Shown here piece after piece: positions 51,127-60,089 of a stretch of 64,000 nucleotides of DNA. The position numbers and the translations under genes were made by a program. The stretch is from positions 1 to 64,000 of the forward strand of contig CAUFBM010000004.1 in assembly GCA_959023295.1 (NCBI GenBank). Direction: 5' to 3'. Positions within the stretch are counted from its first letter, which is position 1, and every line of letters starts with the position of its first letter. The stretch comes from an uncultured Collinsella sp. Its GTDB lineage: Bacteria > Actinomycetota > Coriobacteriia > Coriobacteriales > Coriobacteriaceae. Below the pieces are notes generated by a model that saw only the letters and a list, made by a program, of their open reading frames with translations, was not told the origin of the DNA and ran no database searches.

Positions 51127-51603
51127 TCACGCCAGGTAAGAGCGAAGGATGGTGAGCCAGCGTGGGGGTTCGAGGTGGATGATATCGTCGGGAACTCCGG
51201 CGGGCGCATAGCCGCCAAAGAGCAGACCGGCATCTGCCGGATTGATGAGGCGCACGATCCATACGACGACGACCAGCACGCACAACACGGTGACCGCAAT
51301 GTCGATACCACGCTTTAGCTTGCTCGATGCCACCTCCTCGCGCACGAACGCGAGCACAAACGCAATCGGCACCACCCAAAACAGCGGATGGTAGGCAAAG
51401 GCAGCCGCATAATCGAGGCGCAGCGCCGCCAGCCACGCCCTCGTCATGCCGCATCCCGGACAAGGAATGCCCGTCATCAATCGAAAAATGCAGCCAATGT
51501 CGAGCAGGTAGAGCGCGAGCCAGGCGACAAAGAGCGCGCCGGTGCAAAAAAGGGCGCGGCGAAGGAGCTCTGCCGTGCCCCTATGTCCCTGGGAGCTGTT
51601 CAC
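51127..51603 (-). CDS. DUF2752 membrane protein
   Basis: This small membrane protein (158 aa) carries the DUF2752 signature TGIPCPGCGMTRAWLAALRLDY, with paired cysteines, followed by about three membrane helices. The function is unknown. GTG at 51603 behind AAGGGCGGC is preferred; an ATG at 51663 would overlap the upstream gene by 47 bases. The Cys-Pro-Gly-Cys pair and its zinc-ribbon neighbour suggest a shared membrane-associated role. Confidence 0.72.
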   Translation of the reverse strand: MNSSQGHRGTAELLRRALFCTGALFVAWLALYLLDIGCIFRLMTGIPCPGCGMTRAWLAALRLDYAAAFAYHPLFWVVPIAFVLAFVREEVASSKLKRGIDIAVTVLCVLVVVVWIVRLINPADAGLLFGGYAPAGVPDDIIHLEPPRWLTILRSYLA

Positions 51604-51616
51604 GCCGCCCTTATTG

Positions 51617-52225
51617 TTAGGCACGAGCGCCAAGGCGAGTGTTGTAAGCCGTTGCCATGGCATTGGTATTATTGATGACGATGTTCATAGCGAAGATGGG
51701 ACCAAGGCCGCACAGGAGCGCGCCGAAGATCTGCCACAGAAGAACGGTGGTGCCGTTTTCCTGGAACACCAGGCCGTAGCGAGGAGCGTTGGCCTGCAGG
51801 CGGTTGCCAATCTTGTAATACCAGTAGTACGCGTAGAAGCCGCAGGTCACAAACGATAGAAGGATGAATTCCGCCAGACCCGGCGTGTAATCGCCGTCAT
51901 CCTGACACAACGTGTTGACGTCGCGTGCCAAGCAATACAGGAAGTAGAACGAATAGATACCGCAGGTCACAAGAGAGAGCAGCAGCCAGCCGATCAGGCT
52001 GCGGTCAGCCTTAATGGGGCCATAGCCCATCGGAGCGGATGCGGACTGTTGGGCGTATTGACCGGTGTACTGCTGCTGAGGCTGGGGCGCGGGCTGAATA
52101 GCCTGGGCCGGAGCGGGCTGGGGCTGCGGGGCCGCAGCGGCAGAAGCGGCACCAACGGCGGATCCGCAAACAGGGCAGAATTTGGCATCATCCGAAATGG
52201 GAGAACCACAAGTGGGACAGAACAT
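51617..52225 (-). CDS. Zinc-ribbon DUF4234 membrane protein
   Basis: The N-terminal double-zinc-ribbon knuckle is CPTCGSPISDDAKFCPVCGS (two CxxC pairs). A Pro/Gln/Ala-rich linker (about 30-70) follows, then a DUF4234 membrane domain with a duplicated motif (LLLSLVTCGIYSFYFLYCLARDVN and ILLSFVTCGFYAYYWYYKIGN). At 202 aa it is complete. The function is unknown. AAAGGAG precedes the ATG. A second zinc-ribbon membrane protein lies 200 bases upstream. Confidence 0.78.
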   Translation of the reverse strand: MFCPTCGSPISDDAKFCPVCGSAVGAASAAAAPQPQPAPAQAIQPAPQPQQQYTGQYAQQSASAPMGYGPIKADRSLIGWLLLSLVTCGIYSFYFLYCLARDVNTLCQDDGDYTPGLAEFILLSFVTCGFYAYYWYYKIGNRLQANAPRYGLVFQENGTTVLLWQIFGALLCGLGPIFAMNIVINNTNAMATAYNTRLGARA

Positions 52226-52375
52226 GAGCCTCTCCTTTTCCTAAGGCGTCGCACGCCTTCAAACCTTACACGTCTACGTTCTCAACAATAGCCGCGACGT
52301 TGTTGCGCAACATTGACCAATTTCCGAGAAATTTTGCTGCAACCGTTTTCCCAGGCATTTTCTTGCTTTCGCAGT

Positions 52376-52412
52376 AGAAAAAGGCACCCCGGGCTCAGTT
52401 GCCCAGGGCGCC
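52376..52412 (-). terminator. Terminator after the larger zinc-ribbon gene
   Basis: On the minus strand GGCGCCCTGGGC pairs with GCCCGGGGTGCC and is followed by TTTTTC, directly after the stop codon. Confidence 0.8.
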
Positions 52413-52420
52413 TCGACCGG

Positions 52421-53737
52421 CTATTCGGTTTGATTGTTTTCGGCAGCAGGATTATCGCCCGGCTCATCCGCCGGCGTGGCAACGGCATCCCAATCGGGCT
52501 CCGCAGGCGTCGCCTCGGACGCCGGTGCGGGGACAGGAGCAGGTGCCGGGGCAGGGGCAGGCGCGGGTGCCGGGGCAGGTGCAGGCGCGGGTGCCGGGGC
52601 AGGCGCAGCACCAGTGGCTGCCGTGGGATTGAATCCCGCAGGAGCAGGCTTCTTCTCACCCGGGAGCACAAAAGTCAAAACGTCGTCCTTGTCCTCATCG
52701 GCCCATTCGCTTGCATAACGTGCAGCCCAATAGCCAACGGCACGGTGCTTGAGCATCTTGCCAAAGACCGTAAGGAACACCGTGACGAATGCAATCAGCA
52801 CCAGGAACAATACGAGCGTGACACCACCGGCGGTAACAATCGCCTCGATACCCGTGGGGCGATAGTAATAGCCGTACGCGCCAATTCCGGCGATGGCACC
52901 AAAGACAGCTGTCAAGATCCACGTAATGGCGTTGGAAACCAGGCCCGTCAAAAACTCGGGAAGGAACGAAGCACAGAACAGCTTGGTCTTGTTGTGCTTA
53001 AAGGCCGCCCAAACCTTATCGAGCGAAAACGCGCTCTCGACGCGACCGGTCACCGCAAAGTGCATCACGGCGATGTCGGCGAACATCTTAAAGAAGACAC
53101 CCAGAATCGCCGAGGCAATCAGAGCCAGGACAAGCAGGCCGAGCGAACCGAACAGCGCTGCCTCGAGTGCATAGGAGCCGTAATAAGAATACGAGCCCGC
53201 GGCGCCAATTACCACGCCCTCCACCAGCGAAAGCACTACACCGATAACGGGAATGGCAGCGATAACCTCGAGCACCACCGAGATGACGCTCGAAAAGACT
53301 CCGAGACCAAACGACGTGGAGCGCATGAGTGGACGGTCCATGCCGTCATCGACCTTGAGCGAAAGATCACGTCCCCACTCAATACCAAAGCCGGAACCGC
53401 ACACGCTCGCAATGCAAGCTGCCAAAAAGCCGATGGCAGCCGCAATGCCGCCAATAACGGGAATAAACAACACGAGCACCGACACAACGCAAATCAGCGC
53501 CGGCAAAAACGCGATTTGGCATACACGCTGAAGCACGCCCGGAGTCTTTGTCATATCTTGGAACGCCTGAGCCGTGCAGCCCTTTGGCGCATTCGCCACG
53601 GGCGGTTGCGGAACAAACTGCTGAGGCTGAGGCTGACCCTGAGGGGCGGAGGCTGCAGCGCCGGCATTGGGGGCACCGCACACGCCGCAGAACTTGTCGT
53701 TATCGCCCATGGGGGCGCCACACTGCGAACAGAACAT
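52421..53737 (-). CDS. Zinc-ribbon membrane protein with Ala-Pro repeat tail
   Basis: The N-terminus is a zinc ribbon (MFCSQCGAPMGDNDKFCGVCGAP). A Pro/Gln linker follows, then about seven hydrophobic helices, in the manner of YIP1/DUF-type envelope proteins. The last ~50 residues contain an unbroken Ala-Pro repeat of over 20 residues and an acidic end. That tail is encoded by a GC-rich simple repeat around 52520-52615 and is prone to length variation. ATG at 53737 behind GAAGGG gives 438 aa. The function is unknown. Confidence 0.72.
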   Translation of the reverse strand: MFCSQCGAPMGDNDKFCGVCGAPNAGAAASAPQGQPQPQQFVPQPPVANAPKGCTAQAFQDMTKTPGVLQRVCQIAFLPALICVVSVLVLFIPVIGGIAAAIGFLAACIASVCGSGFGIEWGRDLSLKVDDGMDRPLMRSTSFGLGVFSSVISVVLEVIAAIPVIGVVLSLVEGVVIGAAGSYSYYGSYALEAALFGSLGLLVLALIASAILGVFFKMFADIAVMHFAVTGRVESAFSLDKVWAAFKHNKTKLFCASFLPEFLTGLVSNAITWILTAVFGAIAGIGAYGYYYRPTGIEAIVTAGGVTLVLFLVLIAFVTVFLTVFGKMLKHRAVGYWAARYASEWADEDKDDVLTFVLPGEKKPAPAGFNPTAATGAAPAPAPAPAPAPAPAPAPAPAPAPVPAPASEATPAEPDWDAVATPADEPGDNPAAENNQTE

Positions 53738-53887
53738 CGAAATCATCCCTTCGTATCTAGAGCGAATCACCTGGATCGCAAACGATGTCATTGGCATCAT
53801 TATCGCCCAATGTGGGGACAAATACTCTTAGATGACGTATTTGCAACGCGCGAGGCGCTTTTCGATTGTTTGATGAGTGCGTCCGCG

Positions 53888-54910
53888 TTAGTTCGTTCCG
53901 CGGAAACCCTTGCCGACGATCTCGGAGCTGTCGACGATCGTGATAAAGGCACCCGGATCGACCTCGCGCGCATAACGGCGCAGCTGCACGGCCTCGCGAC
54001 GGCTCAGCACGCTCATGATCACCGTCACGCACTTGCCCGAGAAGGCACCGTAGCCGCGACTGATGGTCGCCGTACGGTTGAGATGCTTGACGATAAACTC
54101 CTCGACCTTAAGGGGCTCGGAACAAATGATCGTGCAGACCTTACGAAGATGAATGCTCTCGATGGCCTTGTCGACCACAAGCGTCTTGGCAAACAGGCCG
54201 AGCACGCAATACAGACCGATACGCGGACCATACAAAAAGGCCGCGATGGTCACGATGCCGATATCGACCAGCAACAGCGCGCGACCAATCTCGAGTGTGG
54301 TACGGCGCTTGAGGATCATGGCGAGGATGTCTGTGCCGCCCGTCGAGGCGCCAATATCAAAGACGATGGCGCTGCCGAGCGCCGGCAGTATCACGGCAAA
54401 GCACAGGTCGAGCCACATATCGCCCGTCATCGAAACATCAGTCGGAATAAAGAGCTCAAAAAACGAAACATAGGCGGACAGCGCAAACGAGGCGAAGACG
54501 CTCCACAGGATTGCCTTGCGCTCCAAAAAGATAAAGCCCAAAACGACGAGAACCGCGTTGATAATCCACATAAAGACGCCGACGGGCAGGGTCGGGAACA
54601 GCGTGGACAGAATGACCGACACGCCCGAGGTGCCGCCAAAAGCAAAGTGATTAGGGGTTTTAAACGCAACGATGGCAAAGGCCGTAAGAATCAGGCCCAG
54701 ATTGAGCTCGGCGAAAAAGCGCGGGAAGCCCGGCTCCTGGCTGCGCTTTTGGCCGGCACGCTCGCCGCGCTCAATATCGGTGCGATCAACCACGCGCTCC
54801 ATCGGCACCACGGGAGGACGATGCACCTCCTCGGCAGCTCGCGATGCCGCCTCTGCCGCGGCAGCCTCAATTGCCCATGCCTGGCTTTCTGTTTCGTGCT
54901 CGTCAGCCAT
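53888..54910 (-). CDS. YitT family membrane protein
   Basis: This membrane protein of the YitT/DUF161-DUF2179 family (340 aa) has about five helices (residues ~65-230) with GGTSGVSVIL and the SIVFDIGASTGGTDILA-type motif. A C-terminal DUF2179 cytoplasmic domain follows (CTIICSEPLKVEEFIVKHLNRTATI). An acidic/Ala-rich N-terminal tail of ~60 residues precedes it. The transport substrate is not established. GAGGGG precedes the ATG. Confidence 0.85.
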   Translation of the reverse strand: MADEHETESQAWAIEAAAAEAASRAAEEVHRPPVVPMERVVDRTDIERGERAGQKRSQEPGFPRFFAELNLGLILTAFAIVAFKTPNHFAFGGTSGVSVILSTLFPTLPVGVFMWIINAVLVVLGFIFLERKAILWSVFASFALSAYVSFFELFIPTDVSMTGDMWLDLCFAVILPALGSAIVFDIGASTGGTDILAMILKRRTTLEIGRALLLVDIGIVTIAAFLYGPRIGLYCVLGLFAKTLVVDKAIESIHLRKVCTIICSEPLKVEEFIVKHLNRTATISRGYGAFSGKCVTVIMSVLSRREAVQLRRYAREVDPGAFITIVDSSEIVGKGFRGTN

Positions 54911-55026
54911 TACGGCAACCCCTCGTTAACAATTTGGAAACAATGCGCCCATTAGGGTAACGCGGAACGCGACGATTGCAACCCCTAGTTAGACGAGCGG
55001 TATGCCTACATCGGGGGCATACAAAT

Positions 55027-55064
55027 AACGGCCGGCCGCACATACATCCGTGCGACCGGCCGTT
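55027..55064 (-). terminator. Terminator of the asp23 operon
   Basis: AACGGCCGG and CCGGCCGTT with an inner CGCA/TGCG pair around CATACATCCG form a strong stem. On the minus strand ATTTGT follows. It lies about 70 bases beyond the asp23 stop, after repeat copy B. Confidence 0.6.
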
Positions 55065-55065
55065 T

Positions 55066-55119
55066 GACGTTTTCGCAGATAAAACCTGCCAAAATAAACC
55101 TGTCCCTTTTTGGCAGGTT
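55066..55119 (-). repeat. AACCTGCC/AAAACGT element, copy B
   Basis: The minus strand runs AACCTGCCAAAAAGGG to GAAAACGTC and forms a perfect AACCTGCCAAAA/TTTTGGCAGGTT stem. A truncated extra unit (CCTACCAAAAAGG) lies between it and the asp23 stop codon. Homologous to 27862-27914 and 59966-60018. Confidence 0.72.
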
Positions 55120-55133
55120 ACCTTTTTGGTAGG

Positions 55134-55655
55134 CTACTCGTGCTGGTTGGTGCGGTGCTCGTACTCCTCGGGGGTGATGACATCCTCGATGCGCAGGTTG
55201 ACGCCCGCCACCTCAAGGCCGGTCATCGCAGCCAGACGCTCGGTAACGCGTGCCTTAACGTCGTCGAAAATCGCGGGCGCGTAGGCGCCGTACTCGATAA
55301 TGACGGAAATGTTGACGACCACGCGGTTGTCATCGGTGACCTCGACCGTCACGCCCTTGGTCAGATTCTCGGCACCAAACTGCTCCTGCACAAAGTGCAT
55401 GAGGTTGCCCTTCATGCCCAAGACGTGCGGCACCTCGCGGGTGGCCATAGCGACGATCTTCTCAATCACACCGTTGGAATAGGTCAGCGAGTCCTCGGAC
55501 TCGTCTGTTTCCTCATCGTCCTCGTCCGCATCGTCGGCGGGTTCGGCCTCGACGAGCGCCTCGTCCTCGAGCGTTACGTCCTCGGCCTCGGCGGTGACGG
55601 TCTCGTCTGCCTCGAGCTCGGTATCGGCCACATCGACCTTCGTGTTAAAAGCCAT
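55134..55655 (-). CDS. Asp23/Gls24 family envelope stress protein
   Basis: This cytoplasmic protein associates with the membrane through AmaP in Staphylococcus. The Asp23 domain (about 60-165) includes YSNGVIEKIVAMATREVPHVLGM and VNISVIIEYGAYAPAIFDDVKARV. The first ~58 residues are highly acidic, unlike the short N-terminus of Staphylococcus Asp23. The product is 173 aa. AAGGAGG precedes the ATG. It is the last gene of an amaP-DUF2273-asp23 cluster. Confidence 0.88.
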   Translation of the reverse strand: MAFNTKVDVADTELEADETVTAEAEDVTLEDEALVEAEPADDADEDDEETDESEDSLTYSNGVIEKIVAMATREVPHVLGMKGNLMHFVQEQFGAENLTKGVTVEVTDDNRVVVNISVIIEYGAYAPAIFDDVKARVTERLAAMTGLEVAGVNLRIEDVITPEEYEHRTNQHE

Positions 55656-55699
55656 GGTTCCTCCTTATGCCCACCGCACACGCGGCGGTCGAATACATA

Positions 55700-56077
55700 C
55701 TAGCGGCCGCTAAACAGACGACCGAAGAAGTTGACGATCCCGTTCTCGCCGTCACGGATCTGGCCAATCACGGCGCCGATCAGTACAAAGAAAGCGATGA
55801 CGAGCGTATCCCACAGGCCGAGCGTGAGCACCAGCACGGCGAGCACAAAACCAGCGACGGCTCCAAGCGTGGTGTTGGGATGACGGACGGCATAGCTCCA
55901 GATGGCTGCCCCCGTACCCTTGATGAGACCCATGGCCTCATCAAAATCATTGGCGACCGCGTCATGCGACTCGGTACCCTCCACCTTGGGATCGACGACC
56001 TCGCTAGCCGGCGCGGCGCTCTGATCGATAGTCAGGCGCGGAGTGCGGACGGTCTTGTCTTGATTGGTATCACTCAC
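55700..56077 (-). CDS. DUF2273 family small membrane protein
   Basis: The 125-aa protein has a ~65-residue hydrophilic N-terminus and two C-terminal membrane helices (LGAVAGFVLAVLVLTLGLW and VIAFFVLIGAVIGQIRDG). The DGENGIVNFFGRLF ending matches DUF2273. GTG at 56077 overlaps the amaP stop and follows GGAGG, indicating coupling. This family regularly accompanies asp23 and amaP. Confidence 0.8.
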   Translation of the reverse strand: MSDTNQDKTVRTPRLTIDQSAAPASEVVDPKVEGTESHDAVANDFDEAMGLIKGTGAAIWSYAVRHPNTTLGAVAGFVLAVLVLTLGLWDTLVIAFFVLIGAVIGQIRDGENGIVNFFGRLFSGR

Positions 56078-56615
56078 CGGAAACCTCCACGGTCTGGACG
56101 GTAGTCTTGGACGGCAAAAAACGAACGCGTGCGGTCGTGCCCGGCGTGCCGAGCATGGTGTCGCAGGCCTCCTCGATACGTTGCTGCATCGCGGCTGCAA
56201 GGGAGGCCACATCCCGGTCGTCGAGCGCGATGGCGTCGACCTTAAAACGGACGCGCGATTCGTCGGAGCCCTGCACGCGCGCCTCGACATGCTCGACCAT
56301 CACGCGGTCGTCGCGCTCTGCCGCGGTGCGAGCACACGAGGAGAGGGCGGCGAGCGTGACCTCGATATTACGCTCCCCCGCCGGATGCACGCAGGACGGC
56401 TCGCGACGAGCAAACATCAGGCGAAAGAAACACACGAGCACGCCGAGCGCCACGACACCGCCGCACGCCGTAACAACGATGCGAGGCAGCGAATCGCGCA
56501 TCAGCAGCATAAAGCGATAGGTATATGGCCCCCAAAACTGGCAGACCAACGTACCCAGCGCCACAACGGCGGCGACAAGATACACGATCGCCAGGGCTCG
56601 TTTGAGCACGCGCAT
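56070..56615 (-). CDS. amaP: AmaP-like alkaline shock membrane anchor protein
   Basis: Two N-terminal membrane helices (ALAIVYLVAAVVALGTLVC and IVVTACGGVVALGVLVCFF) precede a cytoplasmic alpha/beta domain of ~100 residues. In Staphylococcus AmaP tethers Asp23 to the membrane. Weak sequence conservation is usual; the assignment relies on topology plus its place before DUF2273 and asp23. GGGAG precedes the ATG. Length 181 aa. Confidence 0.75.
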   Translation of the reverse strand: MRVLKRALAIVYLVAAVVALGTLVCQFWGPYTYRFMLLMRDSLPRIVVTACGGVVALGVLVCFFRLMFARREPSCVHPAGERNIEVTLAALSSCARTAAERDDRVMVEHVEARVQGSDESRVRFKVDAIALDDRDVASLAAAMQQRIEEACDTMLGTPGTTARVRFLPSKTTVQTVEVSGE

Positions 56616-56782
56616 GCGGCGCTCCCTTCAAATCTCGATCCAAGGAATGCAAAACGATTCGCATCATTATAAAAGAGCCGGGTCCGGTGCCTCATTGCAC
56701 GCGGATCCGGCTCATCTATTCCACGAGGCTTGCATGCTCGCTTCATTATGCCCAGATATGCACGGCTCAATCCGTGCGGGCG

Positions 56783-57589
56783 CTACTCCTCCTCGAGGGC
56801 AGCGATGACCTCGTCGGTCATGTCCATGGTGCTGTAGACGTCCTGGACGTCGTCGAGCTCCTCAAGACGGTCGATGAGGCGCTGAACCTTCTTGGCGTCG
56901 GCACCGGAGACCTCGGTCGGGGTGGTCGGGACCATGGTGGTCTCGGAGCCCTTGACCTGGACGCCCTGCTCCTCGAGCGCCTTGGAGACAGCCATGACCT
57001 CGTTGGCAGTAGTCCAGACGATCCACTCCTCGCCGGCGTCCTCGTAGTCCTCGCCACCGGCCTCGGCGATGGCCATCATGAACTCATCCTCGTCACCGGC
57101 AGCACCGTTGGCGATCATGGTCTCCTTCTTGGCGTTCTCGTCCAGGATCTCCTTGGCGACGACGATCTGGCCCTTGCGCTCAAACTGGAAGGCGACGGAG
57201 CCGGAGGTGCCCAGGTTGCCACCAGCGTGGGAAAAGGCGGAACGGACATCAGCGGCGGTGCGGTTGCGGTTGTCGGTCAGGCAGTCGACGTAGACGGCGA
57301 CACCGGCGGGACCGTAGCCCTCGTACACGATGTTCTCGTAGACGGCGGCGTCGGCACCCGAACCAAAGGCCTTATCGATAGCGGACTTGATCTTGTCCTT
57401 AGGCATGGACTGAGCCTTGGCCTTGGCAACGGCAGCGGCGAGGCTGGCGTTGTTCTCGGGCAGCGGGTCACCGCCGAGACGGGCAGCAACGGTGATGTTG
57501 CGGCTGAGCTTGGAGAAGAGGGCGGAACGCTTGGCGTCCTGCGCGCCCTTACGATGCTTGGTTGTGGCCCACTTAGAGTGTCCGGACAT
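56783..57589 (-). CDS. yebC: YebC/PmpR family regulatory protein
   Basis: This TACO1-type protein (268 aa) starts SGHSKWATTKHRKGAQDAKRSALFSKLSRNI. It has EGYGPAGVAVYVDCLTDNRNRTAADVRSAFSHAGGNLGTSGSVAFQF, the family core. Members act as transcriptional regulators or help ribosomes through difficult sequences. It carries a longer acidic insertion (DENAKKETMIANGAAGDEDE) than E. coli YebC. TAGGAG precedes the ATG. It appears to be monocistronic. Confidence 0.92.
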   Translation of the reverse strand: MSGHSKWATTKHRKGAQDAKRSALFSKLSRNITVAARLGGDPLPENNASLAAAVAKAKAQSMPKDKIKSAIDKAFGSGADAAVYENIVYEGYGPAGVAVYVDCLTDNRNRTAADVRSAFSHAGGNLGTSGSVAFQFERKGQIVVAKEILDENAKKETMIANGAAGDEDEFMMAIAEAGGEDYEDAGEEWIVWTTANEVMAVSKALEEQGVQVKGSETTMVPTTPTEVSGADAKKVQRLIDRLEELDDVQDVYSTMDMTDEVIAALEEE

Positions 57590-57760
57590 ACGTGTCTCCT
57601 ATCGGTTTCGACCTAAAGCCCAGCGTGAATGCTCGGGCAATATAAACAAACGTCGTTATGATATACCTACCGGCCTGCAAGATAAACCCCAAAATGAAGG
57701 CGTCGTGATGATACAAGCCGTTGGGGCAAAGCAACCTGTCCCCGATATGCCAATCTTGGG

Positions 57761-59944
57761 CTAGGCCCAGAGGAGGTCGCTGCGGGTGATCGTGGCACCG
57801 ATGGCAAAAGGCATGCAGGCGATGACCGGGTACAGGTAGCGCATGTAGGTCGAGCCGTTGCAGGGACCGATCAGGCACACGGCGAGCACGCCCAAAAGCG
57901 GCACCCAAATGGCCAGCGCGCGCCACGAATGGCGGCGCAACAGGTAGACCACCACGACGATCATGATCCACACGTAGGTGGCCGAGCTCATGGCGAGCGA
58001 GATAAACGGGATGCGCTGCACCGCCACGCGGTACAGGTTAATCAGGTGGTCGCACCAGCGCACGACCTTGCTATCGACCGGATGGAAGTCAAAGTACTTG
58101 AGGTTATCGGGCTTCGCCATGATCTCGGCACTGCGCGCCGTGCTGTAGACCCACGCATCGCGAGCGCTTGGATAGAAGTACCCGTAGTAGTTATTGACGA
58201 GCGCCGAGATATAGCACTCGGGGTCCTTTTTGAACATCTGGGCCCACACCTCAAAATAGGCCTTGATGTCCTCCTGCGAGGCGTACTCATTAAAGCAGTT
58301 TTTGACGGCATCCGATTTGTCGGGGTTATAGCGACGGCCCAGGTTCTCGTACTTAAGCACGCGATCGATCGCAGCGCGCTCCTCATCGGTCACCAAGCCG
58401 TCGCAGGGAGCTTCCTCAATCGTGCCATCGTCTTTGACCTTGGGGTTAACGCCCGAATTAAGGCCGTCGTGCTTTTGGACGAAGCGTGCCGTCTGTTGAA
58501 ACGGAATCGAGAGGATCTCGCGCTTGGAGCCCGGCGTGATACCGTGCGCCGGCATAAATACCTTGGTGAAATACATGTTGGAGACAAGGCAGAGCGCAAG
58601 CACTGCGAGCACGCCGACCCAACGGAAGCGCGGCGTGGCGTACGAGGGCGTGACGCCAGACTGTTTGGCCACGCGACGGGCCACATGCGCGTCCCAGGCG
58701 CAAAACGCCGCCGCAATCACGCAGGCCGCTAACGGAAAGACCAGGCCGCCATTGCGCAAAAACGTGGAACCCATGGCACCCAGCACGAGCAACAGCCAGT
58801 CGTGGCGCGCAAAGAGCACAGGCGCCTGTTCACCCGCGCGCTCGGCATTGGCATCGCGACGGGGTAGGCCACATGCCACGAGCTTGACGGTCGGAACGAG
58901 CAGTACCAAAAACGCATCGGCGAAAAGTACGTCTTTGGTCAGCAGCGCCGCGTAGTTGGAGAACATCGGCATAAACGCAAAGAACAGCAAGATGACGCCG
59001 CGGACCGGCAGGCTCACGCCCAGCTTGCGCAGCGACGATATGGAATAGGCCATGCAGGCGGCCGTGATGACAAATTGGGCACAGGTGTAGATGGCAAGGC
59101 CCGCATTGGCGCTGTTGAATAGCGAAAGCCCCAGTTGCACACACGAGCCGATGATGGCCGTGTGCACCACCGGATGATGGCCGTTGAGCAGCACGTTGGG
59201 GTTAAGCAGGCGTAGGTAATCGCTCGTGCCGTTGGGGTAGTTGAACCATTGGCGGATCTGCGCGCCCGTATCTCCCATAAAGAGGCCGGGCAGCGAGGCG
59301 ATAAGCGTGGGCGCCCAGACAATCATGAGCACAAGAAACGGCCCGACAAAAGGATGGACCGAGAGCACGGCGTGGGCAACACGCCACACGCGGCCAAAAT
59401 GCGCCTCCGAAAACGGAATGCGGCGAGAGCTCAACCAATCCAAAAACTCAAAAGCCAGATAGAAGGCCACAATCGCCAAGAGCATCCAACCCGCGCCGCC
59501 AATCCAGGCGCAGATAACGCGTGCCTTGTCGCCCAGCACAATCTCGGCCGAATCGGTAAGGTCGTAGCTACGGCCGAACACCATGCAGACGGCAAAGAAC
59601 AGCGATGGCAGCACGACCGACGGACGCCAAGCGTCACCGCGACCAAAGAACACATAGCGAAACGGCAGCGTGAGCAAACAGGCAAGTGCGAGCAGCATCA
59701 CTGCGTCGGTATGGCCGGCAAACGAGAGAAGTACCTCGTAGCACACATAGAGCGTACCCGTCGCCTTGGGATCGATCGCCAGGACCGCGTTACTCGACAC
59801 CGGGGCGGGATCGATGGAAAACGCCGTGGTCGCCAACAGGGCGAGCACAAATGCGACGAGCGTCTGCTTGGCGGGATAGCGTTTAAACCAGACGATGCGA
59901 GCGGCATCGCGCGCAGCCGTTGTGGAGAGGTCGGAATCCTTCAC
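57761..59944 (-). CDS. DUF6020-like polytopic membrane protein
   Basis: This large membrane protein (727 aa) has about twelve or more hydrophobic segments. A periplasmic-facing loop contains the motif LPGLFMGDTGAQIRQWFNYPNGTSDYLRLLNPNVLLNGHHPVVHT. A soluble C-terminal part follows (about 480-620, FNEYASQEDIKAYFEVWAQMFKKDPECYI). This resembles DUF6020 / GT-C-like glycosyltransferase membrane proteins, suggesting a lipid-linked sugar role, but no catalytic motif can be fixed. The start is GTG at 59944 with AAAGG 12 bases upstream. Confidence 0.7.
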   Translation of the reverse strand: MKDSDLSTTAARDAARIVWFKRYPAKQTLVAFVLALLATTAFSIDPAPVSSNAVLAIDPKATGTLYVCYEVLLSFAGHTDAVMLLALACLLTLPFRYVFFGRGDAWRPSVVLPSLFFAVCMVFGRSYDLTDSAEIVLGDKARVICAWIGGAGWMLLAIVAFYLAFEFLDWLSSRRIPFSEAHFGRVWRVAHAVLSVHPFVGPFLVLMIVWAPTLIASLPGLFMGDTGAQIRQWFNYPNGTSDYLRLLNPNVLLNGHHPVVHTAIIGSCVQLGLSLFNSANAGLAIYTCAQFVITAACMAYSISSLRKLGVSLPVRGVILLFFAFMPMFSNYAALLTKDVLFADAFLVLLVPTVKLVACGLPRRDANAERAGEQAPVLFARHDWLLLVLGAMGSTFLRNGGLVFPLAACVIAAAFCAWDAHVARRVAKQSGVTPSYATPRFRWVGVLAVLALCLVSNMYFTKVFMPAHGITPGSKREILSIPFQQTARFVQKHDGLNSGVNPKVKDDGTIEEAPCDGLVTDEERAAIDRVLKYENLGRRYNPDKSDAVKNCFNEYASQEDIKAYFEVWAQMFKKDPECYISALVNNYYGYFYPSARDAWVYSTARSAEIMAKPDNLKYFDFHPVDSKVVRWCDHLINLYRVAVQRIPFISLAMSSATYVWIMIVVVVYLLRRHSWRALAIWVPLLGVLAVCLIGPCNGSTYMRYLYPVIACMPFAIGATITRSDLLWA

Positions 59945-59965
59945 AGTCCGAATAGCCTTTCTAGA

Positions 59966-60018
59966 AACCTGCCAAAAAAGAACAGGTTTATTTTGACAGG
60001 TTTTATCTGGGGAAACGT
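59966..60018 (+). repeat. AACCTGCC/AAAACGT element, copy C
   Basis: On the plus strand it runs AACCTGCCAAAAAAGAACAG to TTATCTGGGGAAACGT, matching copies A and B but in opposite orientation. It lies in the gap between lgt and the DUF6020 gene. Confidence 0.7.
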
Positions 60019-60089
60019 TACGGTTCTGTCATCGTTGCCCGGCAAAACCACCCCCAAGGTGCCTACCCCTTTGTGGTGGTATGTGGCGG

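Noticed and set aside
52313..54955. An 880-codon plus-strand frame over three minus-strand genes.
   Set aside because: The opposite strand encodes a zinc-ribbon protein and YitT with clear motifs and binding sites.
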